Positions 7,690 to 18,878 of a stretch of DNA of 64,000 nt are shown piece by piece. The notes beneath the pieces were generated by a model, which was not told where the DNA came from, made no database searches, and saw only the letters and a program-made list of their open reading frames with translations. The position numbers and the translations under genes were made by a program. The stretch comes from Opisthocomus hoazin (Eukaryota; Chordata; Aves; Opisthocomiformes; Opisthocomidae), in NCBI RefSeq assembly GCF_030867145.1, contig NC_134418.1, positions 188,501 through 252,500 of the forward strand. Reading direction: 5' to 3'. The number at the start of each line of letters is the position of its first letter. Position 1 is the first letter of the stretch.

Positions 7690-9523
7690 CTAAGAGAAAA
7701 CGTCCATGTCTCGCAGCTCTGGCGAGACAAGGCTCCCTAGACACGTAGCCTCGCCTGCTCACGCACTACGCGCAGGAACAAGACAAGAGGGAAAGAGAGA
7801 GAGAGAGAGAGAATGACGAGCGGGCAGCAGAACTGACGGATCAAGAGAGAAACTGAATCAGGGGAATAAAGAACGCTGGAGGGAGACAAACGTACAGGCA
7901 ACAAGCCAGATGGACGAGGGCAGGAGACACACAGATCAGGACAAAGAGGTGGAGAAAGTGAAAACAGTGATGGGCTGCAGGATGAGAAAAAAGGCCAAGG
8001 AGCAGGACAGAGGAGAATAACGGGACAGCAAGCTGGACAGGGGCATATAGCAAGAAACAAAGGGACAGGCAGCAGTATGGAGATATACAGACAAAGAGTT
8101 ACGGGGAGGATGGAGGACAGAGAGAATGAGAGAAAAGGGACAGGGAGGGGGGCACAGATGGAGAAAGAAATGCTGGCGACAGAGAGAGGAAGAAAGCGAC
8201 AGGACAGAGGCAGAGAGGTAGAGAAAGGAAGAAAAAAGTAGCGACGAGTAGGAGGCCAGAGGCACAAGGAAAAGACAGGAGGAAGGACAGAGTGACAGAG
8301 AAAACCGGTGAGGGACAGGACGCCAGAAAGAAAGATACTGTGAAAGAGAGCGCGACAGGGAGCAGGACGCTGGGACAGACAGCAACCGAGAGCAACCGAG
8401 AGAACGGCAGCGAGGTGGAGCACAAGAGAAAACAGGGACTGAGAGCAAGACCGAGGGGTGAAGCAATAAATAATGGGGCTGGGGAGCAGGACAGCAGAAG
8501 AGAGAGACAGAGAAGGGGACACATAAGACAACCGCAAACTGAGAGGGAGAAGGAGAAGAGCACAGAGGGTCACAGACAAAAAGAGAGGGACGGCAGAAAG
8601 AGAAAAACAAGACGAGGGAGAAGGACTGAGGAGCAGAGAGAAAAAAGTACAGGGAAAAGGACAGAGATGCAGAAAACAAGGCAAGACTGGAGCCAGAACA
8701 CAGGGCAAAACTGACAAGGACAGGCAGCGCAACAAAGGGATGGAGGAGGAAAGAACAGTGATGGGCCGCAGCACAGAGGAAAAGAGAGAAAAAGAGCAAG
8801 AAGAGCAAGAGAAGGAGAATGACAGGAGGGTGTAGACAGAAAGACTGGGACACGTCAAAGGGGCACTTGGGGGACACACACATCGGAAGGGTAGAAAGGA
8901 AAAGGGAGGGATGGGGAGCAAGACAGCGTGATAGAGCGAGACGGAGGAAATGGAGTGCAAGGGCGCAGAAAAGCAGAGGTACTGGGAAGAGGAAAGAACG
9001 TCAGGGAGAGAAAGGTGAGGGTGGGGAGCAGGAGAGAGGTAGAGAACAAAAAAAATAGCCACAGGCAGAATAACAGAAATACGGAGAATAAAAAATTACT
9101 TCCAGGCAGCAGGACAGAGGCACAGAGCAAGAGGAACAAAAAACCACAGGGAGAAGGACGGGTAACACACAGCATGACACTGCGGGAGTGAGAGGACGGA
9201 ACAGGGCAAGGCAGAGGAATGAGGAGCAAAAAAAAAAAAACAACCCAGCAAACAGAAAGGGAACTGGACAGAGATAGGCAGCAGGGCACAGAGATGGAGA
9301 AAGAAAAAACAGCAACAAGGACAGGGAATGAGGAATAGAGAGGAAAAGAGCGGGACAGGGAAACAAATACAGACAAAAGAAGGGGAGGTACAGGGAAGGA
9401 AAAGAAAAGCTGGGGGGGGGGGGGGGGGAGGAGGAATCACAGCAGCATGGGAGAGAGAAGGATCCAGGGGAGGGCCCGGGACGAAGAAGAGGAGCGACAG
9501 GGCCCCGGAGGCCCGCCACTCAC

Positions 9524-9633
9524 CGCAGATCTCGCTCTCGGCGCTGCCGGGAGACTCTGCCGCTTCAGGCGCTTCTCTCTCCTGCGCTCCTCCCTTCCTC
9601 TTCCGTAAGTCCGGTCGCTTGGCTGTCCTACAC
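9524..9633 (-). other. Candidate internal exon EM, unit 1
   Basis: Has 'ccgtaagtccgg' where most copies have 'ccgtaactccgg', and a GATCTGCG/GTGAGTGG donor. Confidence 0.45.
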
Positions 9634-10449
9634 CTAAGAAAAAACGCGCATGTGTCGCGGCTCTTAGGAGACGAGGCTCCCTAGGCACGTAGCCTCGCTC
9701 GCTCACGCGCTCCACAACCGTACCATGCTGCTGCTGGTGACACATACAGACCCTGCGGGACACGCTGGCGGCCTGGCCTGCTGCAGGCTACCAAGAGGGA
9801 GCCTTCCTCACCCGCAGAGGCAGGCTCTCTCCTGCCTGCGGAGCCAGGCAGCTGCCAGCCAGGTGGCCTTCCATTTTTTCTTCTTCTTCAGCCTTCTCGG
9901 GACTCTCCAGCTTCAGCCCCGCCAGCTCCCGTCCGCAGCCACTCAGCGCTCCGCCTCTCCCTTTTCGCCCCCACGACGCCAGGAGACCGAGGCCCGGCAC
10001 ACACAGCCCTCACAAGCCTGGAGCGGGCGCAGCCAACGGCATCCCCAGGGCAGGAACGGACAAGCGCGGCCCCTGCCACAGAGAAAGAAGCAGCGGCGAC
10101 CGCGTTAAGGGAGGCCGAGGCACGCTCGAGGCCCAGTGTGCTGCCCGCACCACGGGCCTTGGGGGAGGCCGGGGGCTCCGGGACAGGCTTCAGGGGACGT
10201 GCTGGAGCTGGGGGCGGCTGCGCGGGGCGAGCGGGGCCGGGGAGCGCTGCCGAGTTGGGGGGGGTGCCCGCCTCCTTCCCCCCTTCCCTTCCGTCACCTC
10301 CCGCCTCTGGCCCCGGGGCTGCCGGCACCCGCCTCGCCTCCAGCGCACCGGCAGCCTGTCGCAGCGGACGGCTCGAAGCTTCCCGTCCCACCACCCTCGG
10401 GCAACCACCACGCACCCCCGCACCCGCCGGAGGGGAGCCCGCGCCTCAC

Positions 10450-10504
10450 CGCTGGCCTCTCCGCTCCCCCGCCGCCCCGGCACCCGACACCAGGGCGCCG
10501 CCAT
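10450..10504 (-). other. Candidate first exon E1N, unit 2
   Basis: 55 nt with a GCG/GTGAGG donor, better than in unit 1. NRF1-type site at 10521-10530. The nearest downstream terminal exon on this strand is ET at 3430-3637. Confidence 0.4.
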
Positions 10505-10784
10505 GCTGCTGCGCCGCACTGCGCATGCGCCACGCGCCGACGGCGCGCCGGAGGGGCCACAGCCTGCGCGCAACGCCTGGCTGCAGTACCGCTCCGGGTC
10601 GGGGCAGCGCGCGCCGCCGGCACGGGGCGGCACCTCCGCACGGCTCCGGGCAGCCCCCGACTCGCGGCTCCGACACGGCGCCGAACCCCCGCCCCTCCCT
10701 GTCCCCGACACGGACCCCGCCCTCCCGGGGGCTTTTCCCCGGGACGCGCTGCTCCATCCACCTCCCCCCCCACCCCGCGCTCAC

Positions 10785-10914
10785 CTTCTCCCTCGCTGCA
10801 GCCGCAGCCCGGCCACGGCTCCGCTCCTCCCTCGGCTCGCACCGGCCCCTCCACGGCCACCCCGGTCACGGCAGCACCGGGCCCTCCACCGGCAGAGGGA
10901 GGGGCCGTCGCCAT
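10785..10914 (-). other. Candidate first exon E1L, unit 2 (frame open)
   Basis: TGG replaces the stop seen in long islands. The frame therefore runs 43 codons to the GAGAAG/GTGAGC donor and leaves phase 1, ending ...PWPGCGCSEGE. The phase matches the ET acceptor. Confidence 0.4.
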
Positions 10915-11098
10915 CAGCCGTGCTGCCCACACCTGGGGCTCCCCCGGCCCCGGGCCCACGACTGGAGCCCGGCAGGAACAGGGGGCCGTCGCCCCTGCCC
11001 CACAGCCCGTCCCCTCCTGCCTTGGGCTCTGGCGCAGCCCCTCGTCCCGTGCAAACCAAGCACAAATGCAGCCGCGAGGGCAAAAGGGACCGCAGGTC

Positions 11099-11305
11099 TT
11101 TATTAGTCACGCACCCAGCCAGTCCCGGGAGCTGCTCTGCTCCGGGGCTCGGGGCCCCCGATGCTCCCTCTGCCCCTCCGACACCTCGGCAGTCCTTCCC
11201 GCAGCTGCGCCCGTTGCTCCAGCGGGGAACACTCGGTCAGTCCGTTCCGGGAGCGATGCGCTGCTCGGCAGAGGCCGCCAAAAATGAGGAGCAGGGCGCA
11301 GGCCA
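11099..11305 (-). other. Candidate terminal exon ET, unit 2
   Basis: The end reads GAC TAA TAAA: a 2-bp change turns the stop into TAA while AATAAA (11104-11099) is kept. Internal bases ('cactcggtcagtccgttccggg' in part) match type A rather than B or C, marking a conversion patch. Confidence 0.5.
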
Positions 11306-13537
11306 CTACAAGAGAGGAGAAAAGTGACAGGTGGCTGGACTGCGGCGGTGTAACGAGAAAGCACGAAGCAGGGAAAGGGACAGCGAGAGAAGGACGGGGA
11401 CAGGCAGTCCCACAGAGATGGAGAAAGAAGCAGCAGGAAGAGAGGAAGAGTGGCAGCAGAAAGAAGAAGAGGGAGCAGGACAGAGACCGAAAAAGGATGG
11501 GGGAGCAGGACAGAGGCGCAGAAAAAACCTGCAACGGGCAGCACGACAGGAAGGGAGGAAAAAAGAATAGGGGCAGGGACCCGGACTGAGACAGATGGGG
11601 AAAGACAAAAAAAAAAAGCTACAAAAACAGGGCAGAGAGGGAGGAATGAGACAACATGGACAGGGAGCCGGGACCGCAAACGACGGAGGGAAGGGGCGAG
11701 GGTGGGCAGGACAACACGAAACAAACCACATAGCTACACGCTACAGGGAAAAGAGGGAAGACTTAAGAAGTAGGGAGCGGGAGCTGAACAAAAGAGAGCC
11801 AGAGAGGAAAAAGCCAGAGAGTAATGCGTACAGAAAGAAAGGGGGGGGGGATTCTAAAACAGGGTCATCGGGGAGACAGACACAAGTAAGAAGGACAAAG
11901 GACAAAAGCAACAGGCTACGAGGTGGAGAGGGAAGAATCAATGAATATGGACAGAGCGCTGGCCAGAGAGAGACCGAGAAAGGCAAAAGATGGCACGGGT
12001 GACAGGGCAGAGAGGGACGAATTTAAAAACCAGGCACAGGGAGTCGGACAGAGGGAAAGGCAGAAATAAGAGGAGAAAAAGTGACGGGCCACGGGGCAGA
12101 GAGGGAGGAATGGATAAAGAGCAACAGGGGACCGGACAGAGCACAATGGAGAATGGAAAAAAAGCAAAAGCACGCTCCAGGGAAGACGGAGGGACTGAAG
12201 AACAGCGACCAGGAGCTGGACAGCGAGACACAGAGGAAGACCAAAAAACCAACGAAACAAAACCAGTGATGGGCTACAAGATGGGCTGGGGGAAACACAA
12301 AACAGCGCCAGGGAGCTGGACACAGAGAGATGGAGACAGACAGACCAATAGCGTGGGGCTACAGGGGGCAGAGGAACGAATTAAACACTGAGGACGGGGA
12401 GCCAGACAGAGAGAGAGGGAGATCGCGGAGAACAGTGGTGGGTGCAGGAAGAAGAGGTAAGAGTTAATAAATGGGGACAGGGAGCCGCACAGGGAGGGAC
12501 CGAGAAAGGCAAACACAGCAGCAGGGCATAGGGCAGAGAGGAAGAACTAAAAAACAGGGGCAGTGAGACAGACATAGAGAGATGGAGAAAAGAAAAAAGC
12601 AATGGGTGATGTGGCAGAGAGGGAGGACTTAAAAACAGGCACGGGAAGCAAGAAAGACTGAAAGGGGGGGGGGGCGGCGCTGAATCCAATAGGCAACAGG
12701 ATGGAGAGGGAGGACTTAAAAGTGAGGGACGAGAAGCTGGGAAGACAGAGAGGTGGAGAAAGAAACAGAATCACAACACGCTACAGTGCCAAGAAGGAAG
12801 AAGCTGAACAACAGGGACAGGGAGCCAGACAAAGAGAGCCAGAGAAAGAAAAAATACCGACGGGCCACAGGACAGAGAGGGAGGAATGAAACAATAGGGA
12901 TCCGGAGCCGGGCAGTCAGAGAGGGAGGAAGAAGAAATAGCCAGGGGCAATAAGGCAGAGAGAGAAGGCGGCAAAAACAGGGATCTGGACCAGATCGATG
13001 ACAAAAGACAAGGACAGTGATGGGCTATAGGGAGGAGAGGGAGGAATGCGAAGACAGGGGCGAGGCGCCAGATGCGGAGCAAGGCATACAGGAAGTACAG
13101 CAAAAGCTAGAGAGCAGAGAGGGAGGAATTAAACCACAGGGATAGGGAGCCGGGGAGGGAGCTGGAAAAAGGGATGCAGGAGGGGAGACGAGGAGGAATT
13201 AAAAAATTGGGATCCAGAGCCCGAGAAAGAAGTAAAATTGCCACAGGCTAAATAAAGGGCCCAGAAGGAAGAAATTGAAAACCAGGGAGCAGAAGCCAGC
13301 CAGAGAGAGACGCAGAAAGGAAAAACCACGATGGGCTCCCAGATGGAGAGGGAGGAATTTCAAAAAGGAAGGGAGCGGGAGCCATACACAGAGAGACAGA
13401 AAAAGGGAAGATAGCAACAGGCCACAGGGCAGCGAGGGAAGAATTGAAAAGTAGGGACAGGAAGCCGGACAGAGCGCAACGAGAAAGAAATGGCCGGGGG
13501 GGAAACACAGCACCACCACCTGCGACAGGCTACAGGG

Positions 13538-14006
13538 CTAGCCCAAGCTGGCCAGTGGAAATATTCCGTACCACAGACGTCACGCACAGCTTATAAATGG
13601 GGGCTGGCTGCGGGGCAGGAATCAGCTCTTGTCGTTTCCGCGAGTTGGAACCCGCTCTCGTCCGGGAGGTCAAACTATTTTGGAATTTAGCGAAACTTGC
13701 GATTTCCGGGTTCCGCAATCGCTGTTCGCGGACTGCCTGTGAATCGGTCATCGGGTGGTGAGAGAAACTGTACTGCGTATAGTTTGGTTCGCATGTGCGT
13801 TGTTGCAATTATTATCATCGTTATTAGAATTATCAGCAGTATTTCCTTTGTTGCCTTACTAAACTGTCTTTATCTCAACCGACAAGTTTGACCTTTTGTC
13901 CATTTGTCCTCCGCATCCCGCTGGGGAGGGAACGGGCCGGGGGTGGGGGCTGTGAGCGAGCAGCTCTCTAGTGCTTAGTTGCCGGCTGCCAAGTTAAACC
14001 ATGACA
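13538..14006 (+). mobile_element. Solo LTR fragment (unit 2)
   Basis: Same boundaries relative to the minisatellite. TATAAA starts at 13592. Carries 'gttcgcggactg', a variant shared only with the unit 6 copy, which supports the C-type origin of this half of unit 2. Confidence 0.8.
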
Positions 14007-15269
14007 GACAGAGAGGGAGGAATTAAAAAAAAACAGGACTGGGAGCAATCTACAGAGAGACGTCCGGGAACGAAAGTGTAAACAGCACCGCGTACAGGGC
14101 AGAGAGGGAGGAATTCAACAAAAATAGTAAGTAAAGACAGGGAGCCGGACAGAGGGACACAGAGACAGAGAAAACAGCAATGGGCTACAAGACAGAGAGG
14201 GGGGGATTAAAAAATCCTGGCGGGGAGCCGGACCGGGAGAGACGGCCAAAGAAATGAAATCGCGCCGTGGCACAGGGAAGACAGGAGGACAACACTGAAA
14301 ACCAGGGCCTGGGAACTGGAAAGAGAGCGCCAGAGAATGAAAGAACTCCTGACGGGCTCTAGGGCAGAGACAGGAGGAATGAAAAAACAGGGGCGGGGAG
14401 ACAGAGAGAGACAGAGAGAGAGAAATAAGAGGGGGGGAAAGCAACAGGCCGCAGGCTCCGGAGGGAGGAAGTGCGAAAGAGGGGCTGGGAGCCGCACAGG
14501 GAGAGGGTGGAGAAACAGACCTGCAGAAGTGACAGGGTATGGGGCAGAGAGGGAGGAACTTAAAAAAATCAGGACCTTGAGCCAGAAGAGACGGAGAAAA
14601 TAAAAATGGTGACGGGTAACAGGGCAGAGAGGGAGGAATGAAAAAACAGGGACAGGAAGCCAGAACAGAGAGACTGCGAAGGCAAAAAGTCCCGACAGCT
14701 TCCGCAGAGAGGGCGAGGAACTGAAACTTAGAGACAGGGAGTTGGACAGAGAGAGACAGAGAAAGAAAAAGAGAAAAAAGACGGAGATGCAGAAAGGGAA
14801 AAGGAGCGACAGGACAGAGAGGGAGGAATTCAAAATGAGGGGCAGGGAGCAGAATAGAGAGAGATAGAGAAAGAGGCAGACGCGCAACGTGCTACGGAGC
14901 TGAGAAGGAAGACCTTGAACCAGAGGGACAGGGAGCCGGACAGAGAGTCCCAGAGACGGCAAAAGTACCGACGGGCTATAGGGCAGAGAGGGGGGAAAGC
15001 AAAAACCGTGATCGGGAGCCAGACAGAAAGAGATAGGGAAGGAAAAAAAAGCCACGGGCTACAGGGCAGAGAGAGGGAGGACCTAAAAGACGGGGACAGG
15101 GAGCTGGTCAGAGATGGAGAAAGCAGGTACACGGGAGCGGGGAGGGGGTTGGAGGGGGCAGGGAGGAAAAAAAAGCCAAAAATCACAGCAGTGTGGGAAA
15201 GAGAGGGATCCAGGGGAGAGCCCGGGATGCAGAAGAGGGGCGACAGGGCCCCGAGGGCCTGGCACTCAC

Positions 15270-15379
15270 CGCAGATCTCGCTCTTAGCACTGCCGGGAGA
15301 CTCTGCCGCTTCAGACGCTTCTCTCTCCTGCTCTCCTCCCTTCCTCTTCCGTAACTCAGGTCGCTTGGCTGTCCCCCAC
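15270..15379 (-). other. Candidate internal exon EM', unit 2
   Basis: C-type variant with 'ccgtaactcagg'; downstream plus-strand flank 'gctccccagacaagtagcc'. Confidence 0.4.
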
Positions 15380-17219
15380 CTAAGAGAAAACGTCCATGTC
15401 TCGCAGCTCTGGCGAGACAAGGCTCCCCAGACAAGTAGCCTCGCCTGCTCACGCACTACGCGCAGGAACAAGACAAGAGGGAAAGAGAGAGAGAGAGAGA
15501 GAGAGAATGACGAGCGGGCAGCAGAACTGACGGATCAAGAGAGAAACTGAATCAGGGGAATAAAGAACGCTGGAGGGAGACAAACGTACAGGCAACAAGC
15601 CAGATGGACGAGGGCAGGAGACACACAGATCAGGACAAAGAGGTGGAGAAAGTGAAAACAGTGATGGGCTGCAGGACGAGAAAAAAGGCCAAGGAGCAGG
15701 ACAGAGGAGAATAACGGGACAGCAAGCTGGACAGGGGCATATAGCAAGAAACAAAGGGACAGGCAGCAGTATGGAGATATACAGACAAAGAGTTACGGGG
15801 AGGATGGAGGACAGAGAGAATGAGAGAAAAGGGACAGGGAGAGGGGCACAGATGGAGAAAGAAATGCTGGCGACAGAGAGAGGAAGAAAGCAACAGGACA
15901 GAGGCAGAGAGGTAGAGAAAGGAAGAAAAAAGTAGCGACGAGTAGGAGGCCAGAGGCACAAGGAAAAGACAGGAGGAAGGACAGAGTGACAGAGAAAACC
16001 GGTGAGGGACAGGACGCCAGAAAGAAAGATACTGTGAAAGAGAGCGCGACAGGGAGCAGGACGCTGGGACAGACAGCAACCGAGAGCAACCGAGAGAACG
16101 GCAGCGAGGCGGAGCACAAGAGAAAACAGGGACTGAGAGCAAGACCGAGGGGTGAAGCAATAAATAATGGGGCTGGGGAGCAGGACAGCAGAAGAGAGAG
16201 ACAGAGAGGGGGACACTTAAGACAACCGCAAACTGAGAGGGAGAAGGAGAAGAGCACAGAGGGTCACAGACAAAAAGAGAGGGACGGCAGAAAGAGAAAA
16301 ACAAGACGAGGGAGGAGGACTGAGGAGCAGAGAGAAAAAGGGTACAGGGAAAAGGACAGAGATGCAGAAAAGGCAAGACTGGAGCCAGAACACAGGGCAA
16401 AACTGACAAGGACAGGCAGCGCAACAAAGGGATGGAGGAGGAAAGAACAGTGATGGGCCGCAGCACAGAGGAAAAGAGAGAAAAAGAGCAAAAAGAGCAA
16501 GAGAAGGAGAATGACAGGAGGGTGTAGACAGAAAGACTGGGACACGTCAAAGGGGCACTTGGGGGATACACACATCGGAAGGGTAGAAAGGAAAAGGGAG
16601 GGATGGGGAGCAAGACAGCGTGATAGAGCGAGACGGAGGAAATGGAGTGCAAGGGCGCAGAAAAGCAGAGGTACTGGGAAGAGGAAAGAACGTCAGGGAG
16701 AGAAAGGTGAGGGTGGGGAGCAGGAGAGAGGTAGAGAACAAAAAAAATAGCCACAGGCAGAATAACAGAAATACGGAGAATAAAAAATTACTTCCAGGCA
16801 GCAGGACAGAGGCACAGAGCAAGAGGAACAAAAAACCACAGGGAGAAGGACGGGTAACACACAGCACGACACTGCGGGAGTGAGAGGACGGAACAGAGCA
16901 AGGCAGAGGAATGAGGAGCAAAAACAAAAAAACAACCCAGCAAACAGAAAGGGAACTGGACAGAGATAGGCAGCAGGGCACAGAGATGGAGAAAGAAAAA
17001 ACAGCAACAAGGACAGGGAATGAGGAATAGAGAGGAAAAGAGCGGGACAGGGAAACAAATACAGACAAAAGAAGGGGAGGTACAGGGAAGGAAAAGAAAA
17101 GCTGGGGGGGGGGGGGTGGGGGGGTGGGGAAATCACAGCAGCATGGGAGAGAGAAGGATCCAGGGGAGGGCCCGGGACGCAGAAGAGGAGCGACAGGGCC
17201 CCGAGGGCCCGCCACTCAC

Positions 17220-17329
17220 CGCAGCTCTCGCTCTCGGCGCTGCCGGGAGACTCTGCTGCTTCAGGCACTTCTCTCTCCTGCGCTCCTCCCTTCCTCTTCC
17301 GTAACTCCGGTCGCTTGGCTGTCCTACAC
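17220..17329 (-). other. Candidate internal exon EM, unit 2
   Basis: The acceptor context is TTTTCTCTTAG. Follows a 13-G tract near 17104 on the plus strand. Confidence 0.45.
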
Positions 17330-18157
17330 CTAAGAGAAAACACGCATGTCTCGCGGCTCTTAGCAGACGAAGCTCCCTAGGCACGTAGCCTCGCTCGCTC
17401 ACGCGCTCCACAACCGTACCATGCTGCTGGTGACACATACAGACCCTGCGGGACACGCTGGCGGCCTGGCCTGCTGCAGGCTACCAAGAGGGAGCCTTCC
17501 TCACCCGCAGAGGCAGGCTCTCTCCTGCCTGCGGCGCCAGGCAGCTGCCAGCCAGGTGGCCTTCCATTTTTTCTTCTTCTTCAGCCTTCTCGGGACTCTC
17601 CAGCTTCAGCCCCGCCAGCTCCCGTCCGCAGCCACTCAGCGCTCCGCCTCTCCCTTTTCGCTCCCACGACGCCAGGAGACCGAGGCCCGGCACACACAGC
17701 CCTCACAAGCCTGGAGCGGGCGCAGCCAACGGCATCCCCAGGGCAGGAACGGACAAACGCGTCCTCAGCGCGGCCCCTGCCACAGAGAAAGAAGCAGCGG
17801 CGACCGCGTTAAGGGAGGCCGAGGCACGCTCGAGGCCCAGTGTGCCGCCCGCACCACGGGCCTTGGGGGAGGCCGGGGGCTCCGGGACAGGCTTCAGGGG
17901 ACGTGCTGGAGCTGGGGGCGGCTGCGCGGGGCGAGCGGGGCCGGGGAGCGCTGCCGAGTTGGGGGGGCGGTGTGCCCGCCTCCTTCCCCCCTTCCCTTCC
18001 GTCACCTCCCGCCTCTGGCCCCGGGGCTGCCCGCACCCGCCTCGCCTCCAGCGCACCGGCAGCCTGTCGCAGCGGACGGCTCGAAGCTTCCCGTCCCACC
18101 ACCCTCGGGCAACCACCACGCAGCCCCGCACCCGCCGGAGGGGAGCCCGCGCCTCAC

Positions 18158-18212
18158 CGCTGGCCTCTCTGCTCCCCCGCCGCCCCGGCACCCGACACCA
18201 GGGCGCCGCCAT
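18158..18212 (-). other. Candidate first exon E1N, unit 3
   Basis: GCG/GTGAGG donor; codon 15 is Arg instead of Gly. NRF1-type site at 18229-18238. Pairs with ET at 11099-11305. Confidence 0.4.
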
Positions 18213-18553
18213 GCTGCTGCGCCGCACTGCGCATGCGCCACGCGCCGACGGCGCGCCGGAGGGGCCACAGCCTGCGCGGAACGCCGGGCTGCAGTACCGC
18301 ATTGCGGCCAGGGGGCGGCGCCCACGCCCTGCCCCGGCCCCGGGTCGGGACAGCGCGCGCCGCCGGCACGGGGCAGCGCGCGCCGCCGGCACGGGGCGGC
18401 ACCCCCGCACGGCTCCGGGCAGCCCCCGACTCGCGGCTCCGACACGGCGCCGAACCCCCGCCCCTCCCTGCCCCCGACACGGACCCCGCCCTCCCGGGGG
18501 CTTTTCCCCGGGACGCGCTGCTCCATCCACCTCCCCCCCCACCCCGTGCTCAC

Positions 18554-18695
18554 CTTCTCCCTCGCTACAGCCGCGGCCCGGCCACGGCTCTGCTCCTCCC
18601 TCGGCTCGCACCGGCCCCTCCACAGCCACCCGGGGCACGGCAGCACCGGGCCCTCCACCGGCAGCCACCCCGGCAGAGGGACGGGCCATCGCCAT
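18554..18695 (-). other. Candidate first exon E1L, unit 3 (frame open, 12-bp insertion)
   Basis: 142 nt. An in-frame 12-bp insertion adds VAAG, and the start reads MAMARPSAG. The frame stays open to the donor in phase 1. Confidence 0.4.
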
Positions 18696-18878
18696 CAGCC
18701 GTGCTGCCCGCCCCTGGGGCTCCCCCGGCCCCGGGCCCACGACTGGAGCCCGGCAGGAACAGGGGGCTGTCGCCCCTGCCCCACAGCCCGTCCCCTCCTC
18801 CCTGGGCTCTGGCGCAGCCCCTCGTCCCGTGCAAACCAAGCACAAACGCAGCCGCGAGGGCAAAAGGGACCGCAGGTC

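Larger units (their letters stand above)
3638..9523. repeat. GA-rich degenerate minisatellite block, unit 1
   Basis: Strongly purine-biased plus strand made of degenerate repeats of about 85-95 bp with the core 'acagggcagagagggaggaat'. Clear cores lie near 3950, 4326, 4417, 4935, 5023, 5195, 5430, 5657, 6319, 6410, 6858, 6934 and 7123. The LTR (5848-6316) and EM' (7580-7689) interrupt it. Beyond EM' the repeat changes to less regular 'gagcaggacagag' motifs. Includes a (GA)n run near 7793-7812 and poly-G runs near 4983 and 9413. Confidence 0.85.
876..9724. repeat. Unit 1, type A with C-like island (8849 bp)
   Basis: The first 420 bp match type A ('gggacactgagg' near 1270). From about 1.3 kb to 4 kb it follows type C at a shift of about 34.9 kb. 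From about 7.1 kb on it follows type A at a shift of 21,337. Its LTR and central minisatellite carry private differences, such as 'tagggaggaatgcg' at 5351 lacking a 9-bp insertion found in the other copies. Confidence 0.85.
9634..11098. promoter_or_regulatory. Short CpG island, unit 2
   Basis: Lacks the ZNF143/ET2 section, so it has a single E1L, one NRF1-type site and E1N. The NRF1-type core has the better flank 'ctgcgcatgcgcca'. A private 'gctgccggcacc' near 10318 differs from 'gctgcccgcacc' elsewhere. Confidence 0.75.
11306..17219. repeat. GA-rich degenerate minisatellite block, unit 2
   Basis: C-type version. It has the 9-bp 'gagagggag' addition near 13036 missing from unit 1, a shorter poly-G near 12663 and a longer (GA)n near 15485. 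Interrupted by the LTR and EM'. Confidence 0.85.
9725..17420. repeat. Unit 2, fused B island and C body (7696 bp)
   Basis: The island (9725 to about 11.1 kb) matches type B, including loss of 'acgcgtcctca' near 10066. The stretch around 11.2-11.35 kb matches type A, and from about 11.4 kb the unit tracks type C at +27,267. This is the only LTR-bearing unit with a short island. Confidence 0.85.
17330..18878. promoter_or_regulatory. Short CpG island, unit 3
   Basis: Has two tandem 'cgcgcgccgccggcacgggg' motifs near 18353-18396 and the 12-bp insertion in E1L near 18665. One long plus-strand frame crosses it and most of the ET exon, but it looks like a GC-rich by-product. Confidence 0.75.

Noticed and set aside
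7737-9062. 441-codon minus-strand frame rich in Ser, Leu, Pro, Phe and Cys (same at 29074 and 56340)
   Set aside because: Translation of the pyrimidine strand of a GA minisatellite. Low complexity, no start context, and several overlapping frames are equally long.
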